Below are positions 9,645 to 19,309 of a DNA stretch of 64,000 nucleotides, piece after piece. The stretch is from Gordonia westfalica (GTDB lineage Bacteria; Actinomycetota; Actinomycetes; Mycobacteriales; Mycobacteriaceae), in NCBI RefSeq assembly GCF_900105725.1, contig NZ_FNLM01000034.1:2046001-2110000 (forward strand), in the 5' to 3' direction. Below the pieces are notes generated by a model, which saw only the letters and a list, made by a program, of their open reading frames with translations, was not told where the DNA came from and searched no databases. The translations under genes were made by a program, and so were the position numbers. The stretch's first letter is position 1. Each line of letters opens with the position of its first letter.

Positions 9645-10520
9645 TCACTCAGCCCGTGTCAGCGCCATGCCCTTGCCGATGAGCGTGGCGCGCAGGCCTC
9701 GATGCCTCTTCTCCTCCGATGCCGATGCCGCACCCGTACCGGCGAGCAGGCTCAGTGCCGCCCATTCCAGGGGCATCAGACCGTGTTCACCTGCGTCGAC
9801 GACGACGCCACGTGCCCGCGCGGCGGACTCCTCGGTCTCCCCCACCCCGGCGAGGGCCGCCGCATGGATGAGGGAGGTCTTCAGCCGGTACCGAGCCGGC
9901 ACGTCCGAGGTGTCCGCCAGATGACGGACGAGCAGGTCGGCGGCCTCCGCGTGCGCCAGCCCCGCCGCGGCGTCTCCGGAGTACAGGCCGAGTTCGGCGC
10001 CGACCCATTCCCAGCGCAGCCGGCACCGGCCGTGCGTGAGCCAGTCCACCGGTTCGGCCGAGGCCCATCGCTCCGGGGTCTGCCCATCCTGGCCGGACAG
10101 CTGCGCCCGCGCACGGTCGAGAAGGCGCGCCGATGCACGGAAACGAAGAAGCCCGAGGTTGTCGGCGGCGAGCCCGATGAGGGCGTCGGCCCGAGCGGCC
10201 CGCACCGGATCGATCCGTCCATGATCGACGCCGGCGCCGTCGTCACCGGCGACGGTCCCGTAGGCGAGGCCGTCGAGCCCGTGCGCGAGGTCATGGCGAC
10301 CGCCCTGCCGCAACAGAGAGGCCGTCGTGCTCCGGCACAGCGACAGCACCGCCGCGTCCGGCCCGTGGGGCGTCCCCCCGTGCGCGGACCTCACGTCCTC
10401 GCCCAATCGCGTCAGCATGGTGAGCGCCGCGGCGTACTCACCCCGGCCTCCGGAGTCGACTGCGGCCTCCCAACGCTGTTCAGACGCCTTGTCGAGGCCC
10501 TGCGACGTGGTCTTGATCAC
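9645..10520 (-). CDS. Conserved hypothetical protein (Rv3415c-like, helical repeat)
   Basis: Function unknown. The 291-residue product is Ala/Leu/Arg-rich with paired helices (e.g. AALTMLTRLGEDVRSAHGG; DALIGLAADNLGLLRFRASARLLDRA), resembling a TPR-type solenoid. It occupies the position of M. tuberculosis Rv3415c, between sigD and whiB3. Start choice: GTG at 10520 is preceded on the minus strand by GGAAAAG five bases away, the best ribosome site; ATG at 10541 and TTG at 10562 give longer forms without a good site. It is divergent from whiB3 across a long AT-richer control region. Confidence 0.68.
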   Translation of the reverse strand: MIKTTSQGLDKASEQRWEAAVDSGGRGEYAAALTMLTRLGEDVRSAHGGTPHGPDAAVLSLCRSTTASLLRQGGRHDLAHGLDGLAYGTVAGDDGAGVDHGRIDPVRAARADALIGLAADNLGLLRFRASARLLDRARAQLSGQDGQTPERWASAEPVDWLTHGRCRLRWEWVGAELGLYSGDAAAGLAHAEAADLLVRHLADTSDVPARYRLKTSLIHAAALAGVGETEESAARARGVVVDAGEHGLMPLEWAALSLLAGTGAASASEEKRHRGLRATLIGKGMALTRAE

Positions 10521-10562
10521 TAGTTCTTTTCCGGTTTGCATGAATTTAACGAACGATTCCAA

Positions 10563-10937
10563 ACGTTAATCCTGAGACCAGATCACCGGCGGATAATGTA
10601 CAGATTTCCTGGGTGTTAACCGTTGACATGGTCGTACTTCCGTGGTCAGTGCGCAGCCGCCCGCCGGGCAATCAGAAGGCTTCTGGGTATTCGCAGCTCA
10701 GGTCATGTATCTTTCGTCCGACCAGAGGGTATGACGACGGTTCGTGACCACTGTGCTAGTACCTTTCGTTCATCTAACGCCCCGTTAACATTTCCGAGAC
10801 TTTCGCTCTCCCGATGACCGATTTCGACGGTATTGACTGCATTTCTCAGGCCCGCTTAATGTGAGCCTCAGCGTTGCAGGAAATCGACGTTTCTCTACCG
10901 AGCACCTCGGTGCGGCCCTAGACAAGGAGTAGCTGCC
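10563..10937. promoter_or_regulatory. Long divergent control region before whiB3
   Basis: About 375 bases with no gene. Base composition is visibly lower in GC than the flanks, with many TTAAC/CGTTAAC words (10567, 10615, 10784). It must hold promoters for whiB3 on the plus strand and the Rv3415c-like gene on the minus strand. One good sigma-70-like promoter is given separately; other TTGACA-like words (10624-10629) lack a clear partner. Confidence 0.6.
10833..10862 (+). promoter_or_regulatory. Candidate whiB3 promoter
   Basis: TTGACT at 10833-10838 is followed after 18 bases by TAATGT at 10857-10862, close to the sigma-70 consensus. A start site near 10869 would give a leader of about 70 bases before the whiB3 ATG, which has a clear AAGGAG site at 10923-10928. 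Confidence 0.5.
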
Positions 10938-11234
10938 ATGCCTCAGCCCAATCATCTCCCCGGCCCCAACGCAGACATCTGGGACTGGCAGATGTCCGGC
11001 CTCTGCCGCGGCATCGACTCGTCGATGTTCTTCCATCCTGACGGGGAACGGGGCCGTGCGCGCGCCCAGCGCGAACGTCGGGCCAAGGAGATGTGCCATC
11101 AGTGCCCCGTCATCGCCCAGTGCCGCGAGCACGCGCTCGCCGTCGCCGAGCCCTACGGGATCTGGGGCGGACTCTCGGAGTCCGAGCGCAGCATCCTGAT
11201 GAAGCGCGGAGTCGGACGCCGCATGGCGAGCTGA
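10938..11234 (+). CDS. whiB3: WhiB3-type iron-sulfur redox regulator
   Basis: A 98-residue Wbl protein expected to bind a [4Fe-4S] cluster and act with the principal sigma factor. The four cluster cysteines are Cys23, Cys53, Cys56 and Cys62 (C-x29-C-x2-C-x5-C). The turn GIWGGLSESER follows at about 74-84, and a basic tail (MKRGVGRRMAS) can contact DNA. Start ATG 10938 has a strong AAGGAG ribosome site. Position next to sigD and groEL1 matches mycobacterial whiB3, which senses redox state and links to lipid metabolism; the link here is by family only. Confidence 0.94.
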   Translation: MPQPNHLPGPNADIWDWQMSGLCRGIDSSMFFHPDGERGRARAQRERRAKEMCHQCPVIAQCREHALAVAEPYGIWGGLSESERSILMKRGVGRRMAS

Positions 11235-11293
11235 GACGTCCGTAGCCGCCGGCGGGCAGGAGGGATCCGCCGGCGACCACCGCGAACGCGAGA

Positions 11294-11328
11294 AGGAGCC
11301 GGGCATCCTCGGAGGATGCCCGGCTCCT
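11294..11328. terminator. Bidirectional hairpin terminator
   Basis: Perfect 16-base arms (aggagccgggcatcct and its complement) around a three-base loop, between the convergent whiB3 and groEL1 genes. It is the expected end for both transcripts. Confidence 0.85.
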
Positions 11329-11349
11329 GTCGTGTCCGCTACCGCCAGA

Positions 11350-12978
<1,629 letters not shown>

Positions 12979-13004
12979 TCACGGGAGTCGGTCGACACAA
13001 CGCA

Positions 13005-13043
13005 CACCGCCCCGGTACCCCTGCACGGGGAGCCGGGGCGGTG
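13005..13043 (-). terminator. Hairpin between groES and groEL1
   Basis: The arms caccgccccgg and ccggggcggtg (11 bases) surround an inner CCCC/GGGG pairing, giving a very stable stem in the groES-groEL1 message. It may attenuate or process the transcript so that groES exceeds groEL1, or protect the groES 3' end. There is no T tract, so its action is uncertain. Confidence 0.6.
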
Positions 13044-13086
13044 CGTCGAGTCGCGAACGACTCGCGGGGTCTGTAGAGCCCGAGTC

Positions 13087-13386
13087 CTACTTGCCGATGA
13101 CGGCGAGGACGTCGCGCGCCGAGAGGATCAGGTACTCCTCGCCGGCGTACTTGATCTCGGTGCCGCCGTACTTGCTGTAGATGACGGTGTCACCTTCCTT
13201 GACGTCCACGGGGACGCGGTTGCCCTGCTCGGTGACCCGACCCTCGCCGACGGCGATGACGGTGCCTTCCTGCGGCTTCTCCTTGGCGGAGTCCGGGATG
13301 ACCAGGCCCGAGGCGGTGGTCGTCTCGGCCTCGACGGCCTGCACCAGGATCTTGTCCTCAAGCGGCTTGATGTTCACGCTCGCCAC
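13087..13386 (-). CDS. groES: 10-kDa co-chaperonin GroES
   Basis: A 99-residue co-chaperonin capping GroEL. The sequence starts [20 protein letters not shown], has the mobile loop [19 protein letters not shown], and ends [14 protein letters not shown], nearly colinear with mycobacterial GroES. The GTG at 13386 is chosen because homology begins there and GAGGACT lies seven bases upstream; an upstream in-frame start would add a non-homologous 20 residues. First gene of the groES-groEL1 unit. Confidence 0.95.
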   Translation of the reverse strand: MASVNIKPLEDKILVQAVEAETTTASGLVIPDSAKEKPQEGTVIAVGEGRVTEQGNRVPVDVKEGDTVIYSKYGGTEIKYAGEEYLILSARDVLAVIGK

Positions 13387-13488
13387 GATGTGAGTCCTCA
13401 ACTTTCGTACTGAGAAAGAATCTGCACGTTCATGGCCCTGGGACAAAACCTCGTCGTCGCGGGTGTCCGAGGCTTCGTTCAGCGCCGA

Positions 13489-13515
13489 CTAGCACTCTAT
13501 ACGTGCGAGTGCCAG
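13489..13515 (-). promoter_or_regulatory. CIRCE operator (HrcA site)
   Basis: ctagcactc, nine bases, gagtgccag: an inverted repeat matching the CIRCE consensus TTAGCACTC-N9-GAGTGCTAA with few changes. It lies about 100 bases upstream of the groES GTG, within its promoter region. HrcA would repress groES-groEL1 here until heat stress. Confidence 0.88.
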
Positions 13516-13598
13516 CACTCAAGGGTGGAGGGTGCGAAATGCCGGTGTTTCGCTCGCAGCGATCGCAGCTCACGGAGCCCCGGGCGCCGGTGGAGGCC

Positions 13599-14645
13599 TC
13601 AGAGCTGACTGACCCGCACCGACATCGCCGGGTCGGAAGCCACCGTCAGGGGCGACGGCGCCGCCCCTCCGGCGATCACATGTGCGCCCAGGGTCGCGAT
13701 CATGACCCCGTTGTCGGTGCACAGTCGCGGCTTGGGTACGCGCAACGTGATCCCGGCGGCCGCACAGCGTTCCTCGGCGAGCGAGCGGATGCGCGAGTTG
13801 GCGGTCGCGCCGCCACCGAGGACGAGGGTGTCGACACCCAGGTCACCGCACGCGCGGACCGCTTTCATGGTGAGCACGTCGGCGACGGCCTCCTGGAACG
13901 ACGCCGCGACGTCGGCCACCGGAACCGCGACCCCGTCGCGCTCGCACTTCTCCACATACCGCGCGACGGCGGTCTTGAGGCCGCTGAAGGAGAAGTCGTT
14001 GCGGGCGTCGCGCGGTCCGGTCATCCCGCGCGGGAACGCGATGGCCTTCGGGTCGCCGTCACGTGCGGCACGGTCGAGAGCCGGGCCGCCCGGGAAACCG
14101 AGGTCGAGCAGTCGGGCGATCTTGTCGAAGGCCTCCCCCGCCGCGTCGTCGACAGTGGTGCCGAGTTCGACGATCGGCTCCGCGAGATCGGTGACGTGCA
14201 ACAGATGCGTGTGACCGCCGGAGACGAGCAGGGCGACGCACTCGGGCATCGGTCCGTGTTCGAGGGTGTCCACCGCGACGTGTCCGCCGAGATGGTTCAT
14301 CGCGTACAGCGGGACGTCCCAGGCGAGGGCGTACGCCTTGGCCGCGGCGACGCCGACGAGCAGCGCGCCCGCGAGGCCGGGTCCGATGGTGACCGCGATG
14401 GCGTCGGGCCGGTCGATGCCGGCGGCCTCGCGGGCACGGCGCATCGTCGGCACGATGGCCTCGAGGTGTGCGCGCGAGGCGATCTCGGGGACCACGCCGC
14501 CGAAGCGCGCGTGTTCGTCGACGCTCGAGGCGACCTCGTCGGCGAGCAGCGTCGCGTGACCCGGCGCGTCACCGTCGACCGGCGTCCAGCGCACGATGCC
14601 GACTCCGGTCTCGTCGCAGGAACTCTCGATGCCCATGACGATCAC
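13599..14645 (-). CDS. tsaD: tRNA N6-adenosine threonylcarbamoyltransferase TsaD
   Basis: Transfers threonylcarbamoyl to A37 of ANN-decoding tRNAs, with TsaB and TsaE. The 348-residue ASKHA-fold protein has the N-terminal [14 protein letters not shown], the metal-binding HxxxH in [10 protein letters not shown] and MNHLGGHV, and nucleotide loops VSGGHTHLL and [14 protein letters not shown] at 14645 (VIVMGIESS) gives the family-length N-terminus and overlaps the rimI stop by four bases. It is the last gene of the alr-hydrolase-tsaE-tsaB-rimI-tsaD string. Confidence 0.95.
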   Translation of the reverse strand: MIVMGIESSCDETGVGIVRWTPVDGDAPGHATLLADEVASSVDEHARFGGVVPEIASRAHLEAIVPTMRRAREAAGIDRPDAIAVTIGPGLAGALLVGVAAAKAYALAWDVPLYAMNHLGGHVAVDTLEHGPMPECVALLVSGGHTHLLHVTDLAEPIVELGTTVDDAAGEAFDKIARLLDLGFPGGPALDRAARDGDPKAIAFPRGMTGPRDARNDFSFSGLKTAVARYVEKCERDGVAVPVADVAASFQEAVADVLTMKAVRACGDLGVDTLVLGGGATANSRIRSLAEERCAAAGITLRVPKPRLCTDNGVMIATLGAHVIAGGAAPSPLTVASDPAMSVRVSQL

Positions 14646-15151
14646 GCCGGGCCCTCCTCGGGTTCGAGCGGCCGTCCCGAACTCGGGACCCGCAACATCG
14701 TGTACGCATCCGCACCGGACGGCTGATAGTAGTTACGGCGGATTCCGGCAGTGCTGAACCCATGCCGGGAGTACAGGGTGATCGCGACGTCGTTGTCGGT
14801 GCGGACCTCGAGGAAGACCGGGGCGTCGACCGCATCGGCCACCGTCAGCATCGCCTCCAGCAGCGTCTTGCCGATGCCCCGCCCGCGGTGGGCGGGATCG
14901 ACTGCGATCGTGTGGATCTCGCATTCATAGGCGTCCGGCTGGCCGAGCGTGGAGATCCCGGCATAGCCGATGACCTCGCCGCCCGCGCGTTCCCGCGCCG
15001 CGAAGTAGGTGTTGTACGGCGCGTTCAGTTCGGCCCGGAACGCCGACGCCGGCCACGGCGAGTCCTCGGCGAACATCTGCTTCTCCAGCGCGGCGCACTG
15101 CGGGATGTCGCCGTAGGTCAGCGCATCGATGATCAGCTCCGGGGCCGTCAT
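14642..15151 (-). CDS. rimI: GNAT acetyltransferase RimI (ribosomal S18 / N-terminal Ala type)
   Basis: A 169-residue GNAT enzyme. The acetyl-CoA pyrophosphate loop is [15 protein letters not shown] and the preceding strand is [11 protein letters not shown]; the C-terminal half has [21 protein letters not shown] and RRNYY, the RimI signature. ATG 15151 overlaps the tsaB stop (ATGA), as is usual when rimI sits between tsaB and tsaD. The protein is separate here rather than fused to TsaB or TsaD. Target is probably the N-terminus of ribosomal protein S18 or other proteins; not shown by sequence. Confidence 0.9.
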   Translation of the reverse strand: MTAPELIIDALTYGDIPQCAALEKQMFAEDSPWPASAFRAELNAPYNTYFAARERAGGEVIGYAGISTLGQPDAYECEIHTIAVDPAHRGRGIGKTLLEAMLTVADAVDAPVFLEVRTDNDVAITLYSRHGFSTAGIRRNYYQPSGADAYTMLRVPSSGRPLEPEEGPA

Positions 15152-15885
15152 CGTGCCGCCCCCAGCTTCCGGGCCCTCTGCTCGACCGCGTCGGGGCGTC
15201 GGAGATAAAGCGGCACAAGGGGTTCGGGAACCCCGCCGGCCTCGATCGCCGATGCGGCCGCGGCGACGAGTCCGCGGGCCGACGGGACGGTCACCTGCGG
15301 CGGCGCACCGGTCCAGCCGACCAGCTCGAGATGCGCCGCCGAACCGGACACCGCTCCGACCTCGCCTGCGGTGAACACCGCGGACAGCTCCTCGGCGACC
15401 GCCGCGGGCGCGGTGACCTCGGGTCCGCGCACCCGCGCCCCGTCGCGGTACAACGCCCAGTACACCTCTCGGCGTCGGGCGTCGGTGACGACGAGGACAT
15501 CCGGGCTCGCGGCGGGCGGAATCGTCTCGAGGGCGAGCGCGTCCAGCGAACAGACGCCGTACGCGGGGATGCCGAGTGCGTCGGCGAAGGCCGCGCCGGT
15601 GGCCATGCCCACGCGCAGGCCGGTGAACGGCCCGGGTCCGCAGCCGACGACCACCGCGGACAGGGCGTCGCGGGAGATCCCCGATTCGGCAAGGCATTCC
15701 GCGATGAGGGTGGTGAGCAGCTCCGCGTGCCGGCGATGGTCGGTGACCACGCGTTCGGCGAGCACCCGCACGTCGGCGATCGTCTCGCCGGTCAGTTCGA
15801 CGACCCCGGTGACCACCGAGTCGGTCGCGGTGTCGATCGCGAGCACCGTCCGCGCCGCGTCGACCCCCCGTTCAGCCGAACTCAT
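15148..15885 (-). CDS. tsaB: tRNA threonylcarbamoyladenosine biosynthesis protein TsaB
   Basis: A 245-residue inactive ASKHA-fold partner of TsaD. It shows the family start TVLAIDTATDSVVTGVVEL, the helix HAELLTTLIAECL, and VVVGCGPGPFTGLRVGMATG around residue 85-100. It lacks the metal histidines that TsaD has. ATG 15885 gives an ATGA overlap with tsaE and is preferred over an in-frame start 21 bases upstream. Forms the TsaB-TsaD-TsaE complex with its neighbours. Confidence 0.93.
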   Translation of the reverse strand: MSSAERGVDAARTVLAIDTATDSVVTGVVELTGETIADVRVLAERVVTDHRRHAELLTTLIAECLAESGISRDALSAVVVGCGPGPFTGLRVGMATGAAFADALGIPAYGVCSLDALALETIPPAASPDVLVVTDARRREVYWALYRDGARVRGPEVTAPAAVAEELSAVFTAGEVGAVSGSAAHLELVGWTGAPPQVTVPSARGLVAAAASAIEAGGVPEPLVPLYLRRPDAVEQRARKLGAAR

Positions 15886-16391
15886 TTGTCGGTCACCCAC
15901 TCCCATTCCACATGTCGCACATCGGTGTCCACGTCGCGACGCAACCGCACGACCAGGTATCGCTCGGCCAGCCGCTCGGCCACACCCTCACCCCATTCGA
16001 CCACCACGACCGCGTCGGTCAGCTCGGTGTCCAGGTCGAGGGCGTCGAGTTCGTCGAGACCGCCTCGTGCCGGTCCCCCTTCCCCGTCGCCGCCCGCCAG
16101 CCCGAGCCGGTACGCGTCGACGTGGACCATCGCCGCACCGCCGGGACGGCCCGGCCGGTGCTCGCGCGCGATGATGAAGGTCGGCGACGTGACGCGGCCC
16201 TCGATCCCCAGACCTGCGCCGATACCGCGCGCCAGGGCGGTCTTGCCCGCACCGAGCGGACCGTCGAGGATCACCAGGTCACCGGGTGACAGCACGGTCG
16301 CGAGTTCGGCGCCGAACGCCTCGGTGTCGGCGACCTCGGGCAGCTCGCGGGTTCCGGTCCGGTCGGTGACCGGCGTCGGGTGGGCGCTCAT
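15882..16391 (-). CDS. tsaE: tRNA threonylcarbamoyladenosine biosynthesis ATPase TsaE
   Basis: A 169-residue P-loop ATPase that drives the TsaB-TsaD cycle. Walker A is DGPLGAGKTALARG near residues 43-56; SPTFIIAREH and the Walker-B-like VVVVEWGEGVAERL follow. The segment between them (GLAGGDGEGGPARGGLDEL) is longer and Gly-rich compared with short TsaE proteins, but this linker varies widely. It overlaps the upstream hydrolase gene by four bases and tsaB by four bases. Confidence 0.93.
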   Translation of the reverse strand: MSAHPTPVTDRTGTRELPEVADTEAFGAELATVLSPGDLVILDGPLGAGKTALARGIGAGLGIEGRVTSPTFIIAREHRPGRPGGAAMVHVDAYRLGLAGGDGEGGPARGGLDELDALDLDTELTDAVVVVEWGEGVAERLAERYLVVRLRRDVDTDVRHVEWEWVTDK

Positions 16392-17530
16392 GCCTTAGCC
16401 CGCTTCTTCCACCAGCGCCGCCGGGGCGCCGGCAGGGCGATCCGTGCGCGGTCCACGAGATCGACGATCGCGTCGCTGACCAATCGGGGCTCCTCCATCT
16501 GAACCATGTGACCGGCCCCCTTGACCACCACCAGACGGGAATCCGGACCGAGCTGGGAGTACATGCGCACCGAGTTCGGCAGGGGCGTCAACCGGTCCTT
16601 GTCGCCGCACACGACGGTCGTGGGCACCTGCGCCAGCACCGGCAGCGCCGTCGACTCGTCGTGGATCTCCAAGGCGTGCAAGAAATTCACAATGGTCTCG
16701 ATCGGCGTGTTCTGGATCATCTTCTCCACGGCACGTCCGAGTGCCGGGCTGAAGAACGCCGGACCGAAGCTGGCCGCGACGAGCACGGGCTCGAGCGCCT
16801 GGCGGGTCAGTCCGCGGCCGGCCTGGACCAGACGCGGTGCGCGCCGGACACTCAGGCGGAAGGCATCGACAACCGGATTGCCCAGTCCCTCACCGAGTCC
16901 CGCCTCGGTGAGGCCGCGCGACGCAGTTGCGACGAGACCCACGCCGGCGACCGGACCGGCGGACGAGAACAGCGCCGGGTGACGGCGCGCCAGACCCATC
17001 ACCGTCATCCCGCCCATCGAATGACCCACCACCACAACGGGTCCGCTGGTCACCGTCGAACGGATCACCGCCGCGGCATCGTCGGCGAGCTGCGCGATCG
17101 TGCAGGTCTCGGCCGGCGCGGGATCGCTCTCGCCGTGTCCGCGGTGGTCGTAGAAGACGAACCGGTAGTTGCGATCGGCCCAGTCCGCCGCGAGCTGCTC
17201 GCGCTGGAAATGCCAACTCGCCAGTCGCAGGCTGAATCCGTGCACGAAGACGACGGTGAGCTCGGGAGGTGTGCCGTCGGCGACGTCACCGAGGTCGACG
17301 GTCCGGACCGCGAGGTCGAGGCCGTCGTCGGTGGTCACCGTCCACGCCTGCTCGTCGTACAGCGCGGTGAGGTCGATGTCGGCGTGCGGATCGGCCTTGC
17401 CGACGACGCTCTTGCGCGCGATGTTGCGCGCCGCGCCGATCGCCGCCATACCGCCAAGCGCCGCGACACCGGCCACCCCGGCCAGCAGCCCGATGCGTTC
17501 GGATTCGTCCACCACGCTCACCCCGCTCAC
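16388..17530 (-). CDS. Alpha/beta hydrolase with N-terminal membrane anchor
   Basis: A 380-residue alpha/beta hydrolase of unknown substrate. A hydrophobic N-terminal stretch (LLAGVAGVAALGGMAAIGAA, about 15-34) suggests an anchor. The oxyanion HGFSLR, the nucleophile elbow VVVGHSMGG (Ser171), an acid in CGDKDRLTP and the His in GAGHMVQMEEP complete the triad. A very basic tail (RRRWWKKRAKA) follows. It lies between alr and tsaE with four-base overlaps on both sides (GTGA and ATGA), so it is translated as part of the operon; in M. tuberculosis I recall alr and tsaE adjacent without it. Several in-frame GTG codons near 17530 leave the exact start uncertain. Confidence 0.82.
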   Translation of the reverse strand: MSGVSVVDESERIGLLAGVAGVAALGGMAAIGAARNIARKSVVGKADPHADIDLTALYDEQAWTVTTDDGLDLAVRTVDLGDVADGTPPELTVVFVHGFSLRLASWHFQREQLAADWADRNYRFVFYDHRGHGESDPAPAETCTIAQLADDAAAVIRSTVTSGPVVVVGHSMGGMTVMGLARRHPALFSSAGPVAGVGLVATASRGLTEAGLGEGLGNPVVDAFRLSVRRAPRLVQAGRGLTRQALEPVLVAASFGPAFFSPALGRAVEKMIQNTPIETIVNFLHALEIHDESTALPVLAQVPTTVVCGDKDRLTPLPNSVRMYSQLGPDSRLVVVKGAGHMVQMEEPRLVSDAIVDLVDRARIALPAPRRRWWKKRAKA

Positions 17531-18683
17531 TCGTCGGCCACCGCGTCACCGCGAGGCGAGCCCGCGTTCAGGTAGCGCCGGACCACGCGGTTGCCGATCT
17601 GGGACACGATCTCGTAGTCGATCGTGCCGATGGCGTCGGCCCAGTCCTTGGCGGTGGGGCCGCCGCGGGCCCCGGTGCCGAAGAGTTCGACCTCGTCGCC
17701 CTCCCGGACCCCGGCCCCGTCCGGCCCGAGGTCGATGACCAGCTGATCCATGCAGATCCGGCCGATCCCGCCGAAGAGGCGGTCGCCGATCCGGACCTTG
17801 ATGCGACCCGACAGCAGTCGCGGCACGCCGTCGGCATAACCCGCGGGATCACCGCGACGACGGTGTCGTGCGGTGCGATCCAGGTGTGGCTGTAGGAGAC
17901 GCCCGCTCCGGCGGCGACCTTCTTGACCAGGGCGACCGGCGCGGACAGCGTCATCGCCGGAATGAGCCCGAAGTCGCCGAGCTCGGGGACCGGCGTCCGG
18001 CCGTAGACAGCGACCCCGGGCCGGACCATGTCGCGCGCCAGGTCCGGACGGGTCAGCGCCGCAGGCGAATTCGCGATGTGCATGATCTCGGGCGCGGCGC
18101 CGAGGCGGGCGAGGTCGGCGGCCGCGGCGTCGAGCCGGGCGGCCTGTTCACTGTTGAGCGGATGGTCGGGTTCGTCACCGCGGGCGAGGTGACACATCAC
18201 CGCACGGAGGGTGACCGCGCCCTCGGCGTGCGCCTTCGCGACCTGCTCGGCGAAGTCGTCCCATTCTTCGGCGGCGATGCCGCTCCGGTTGAGTCCGGTG
18301 TCGACCTTGGCCGTGACGCTCGCCGCGACGCCGGTCGCACGAGCGGCGGCGACCACGGCGTCGAGCTGTCGTGACGAGGACAGCGCGATCCCGATGTGGT
18401 CGGTGACCGCTCCCTCGAAGTCCGCGCCCGGGGCGTGCAGCCAGGCGGTGATCGGGGCGTCGACACCGGCCGCACGCAGTGCGCGGGCCTCGGTGATGTG
18501 CGCGACGCCCAACTCGGCGGCACCCGCGGCCAGGGCGGCCTTCGCAACCGGGACGGCGCCGTGGCCGTAGGCGTCGGCCTTCACGACCGCCATCACGGCA
18601 GCATTCGAGGCGGTACGCAACACGTCGACGTTGTGCGCGATGGCGCCGAGGTCGACGGTCGCGGTCAGGGCAGGTGAAGTCAT
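17527..18683 (-). pseudogene. alr: Alanine racemase, reading frame interrupted by a one-base loss
   Basis: PLP enzyme making D-Ala for peptidoglycan. The first part (ATG 18683) has the PLP lysine motif VMAVVKADAYGHG, HIANSPAAL, RPGVAVYG and the catalytic Tyr in GVSYSHTW. Near 17845-17847 the frame breaks: VVAVIP should run into AGYADGVPR, but as written shifts out. The remaining C-terminus (PRLLSGRIKVRIGDRLFGG ... GRICMDQLVIDLG) continues in another frame to 17527. Adding one G to the GGG run at 17845-17847 restores a full racemase. Alr is usually essential and the flanking codons are intact, so I believe the gene is functional and the loss is a sequence error. Confidence 0.85.
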
Positions 18684-18851
18684 CGCCGACCATTCTCCCA
18701 GATCGTCGCGACCGATTTGTGCGCGCCGACCCGCGGAGCGCCGTGACCAGCCATTTCACCCGGCCGGGTATGAGTAATCACACCGATGCGGCGGCGCCGT
18801 GGACCCGGTTGTGTGGAGGAGAGATGCTGCTCACCTCCGCAGAAAGCGATC

Positions 18852-19309
18852 ATGTACGCCACCATGAACCCCGTGCCCGGCTTCCCCGATGACTTCGTCC
18901 CCGTCGACCCGGGCGTGTACGCCCCCGTCGGTCCGGGCGTGTACGCCCCGGTGTCTCCGCCGGTCCCCCGCGCCGCACGCCCGGCCTGCGCGCATCGGTG
19001 ACCGCGTGGGTGTCGAACGGCGTCGCCTGGGTCTCCCTGTTCACGTGCGCGGTCCTGTTCTTCGTCGCGATCCTCCAGGCGCTGGGCGGGAACGACTCCG
19101 ACGGCTGGGTCTTCGCGGCAGCGGTCCTGTATGTGGTGGGTGTCGTCGCGACCGTCTGCGCAGCGGCCGCGTCGATCATGTCGCTCGTCAGACGACTCGG
19201 TGCCGACGACTTGCATCGGACGGGTCCGATCGTCGACCTGGTGTTGCTCGCGGTCGTCACGACGATCAGCGTGGCGGCGTCGGCGTATCCGCTCGTGTTC
19301 TTCCTGTAG
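18852..19309 (+). CDS. Small membrane protein with Pro-rich N-terminus (probable frameshift)
   Basis: Unrecognised. The C-terminal part (18998-19309, 103 residues if read alone from GTG) has three hydrophobic helices: WVSLFTCAVLFFVAILQAL, WVFAAAVLYVVGVVATVCAA and IVDLVLLAVVTTISVAASA. Upstream, in the next frame, ATG 18852 (or 18864) opens a Pro/Val-rich leader with the repeat DPGVYAPVGPGVYAPVSPP that stops at 19001. One extra C in the CCCCC run at 18965-18969 would join the two into one protein of about 150 residues with a cytosolic Pro-rich head and three helices. I favour that reading. The 3' end overlaps the convergent nnrD end by 44 bases. Confidence 0.55.

Noticed and set aside
17527..17826. 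Independent small gene at the alr 3' end
   Set aside because: Its sequence is the C-terminal domain of alanine racemase; it is better read as part of the interrupted alr.
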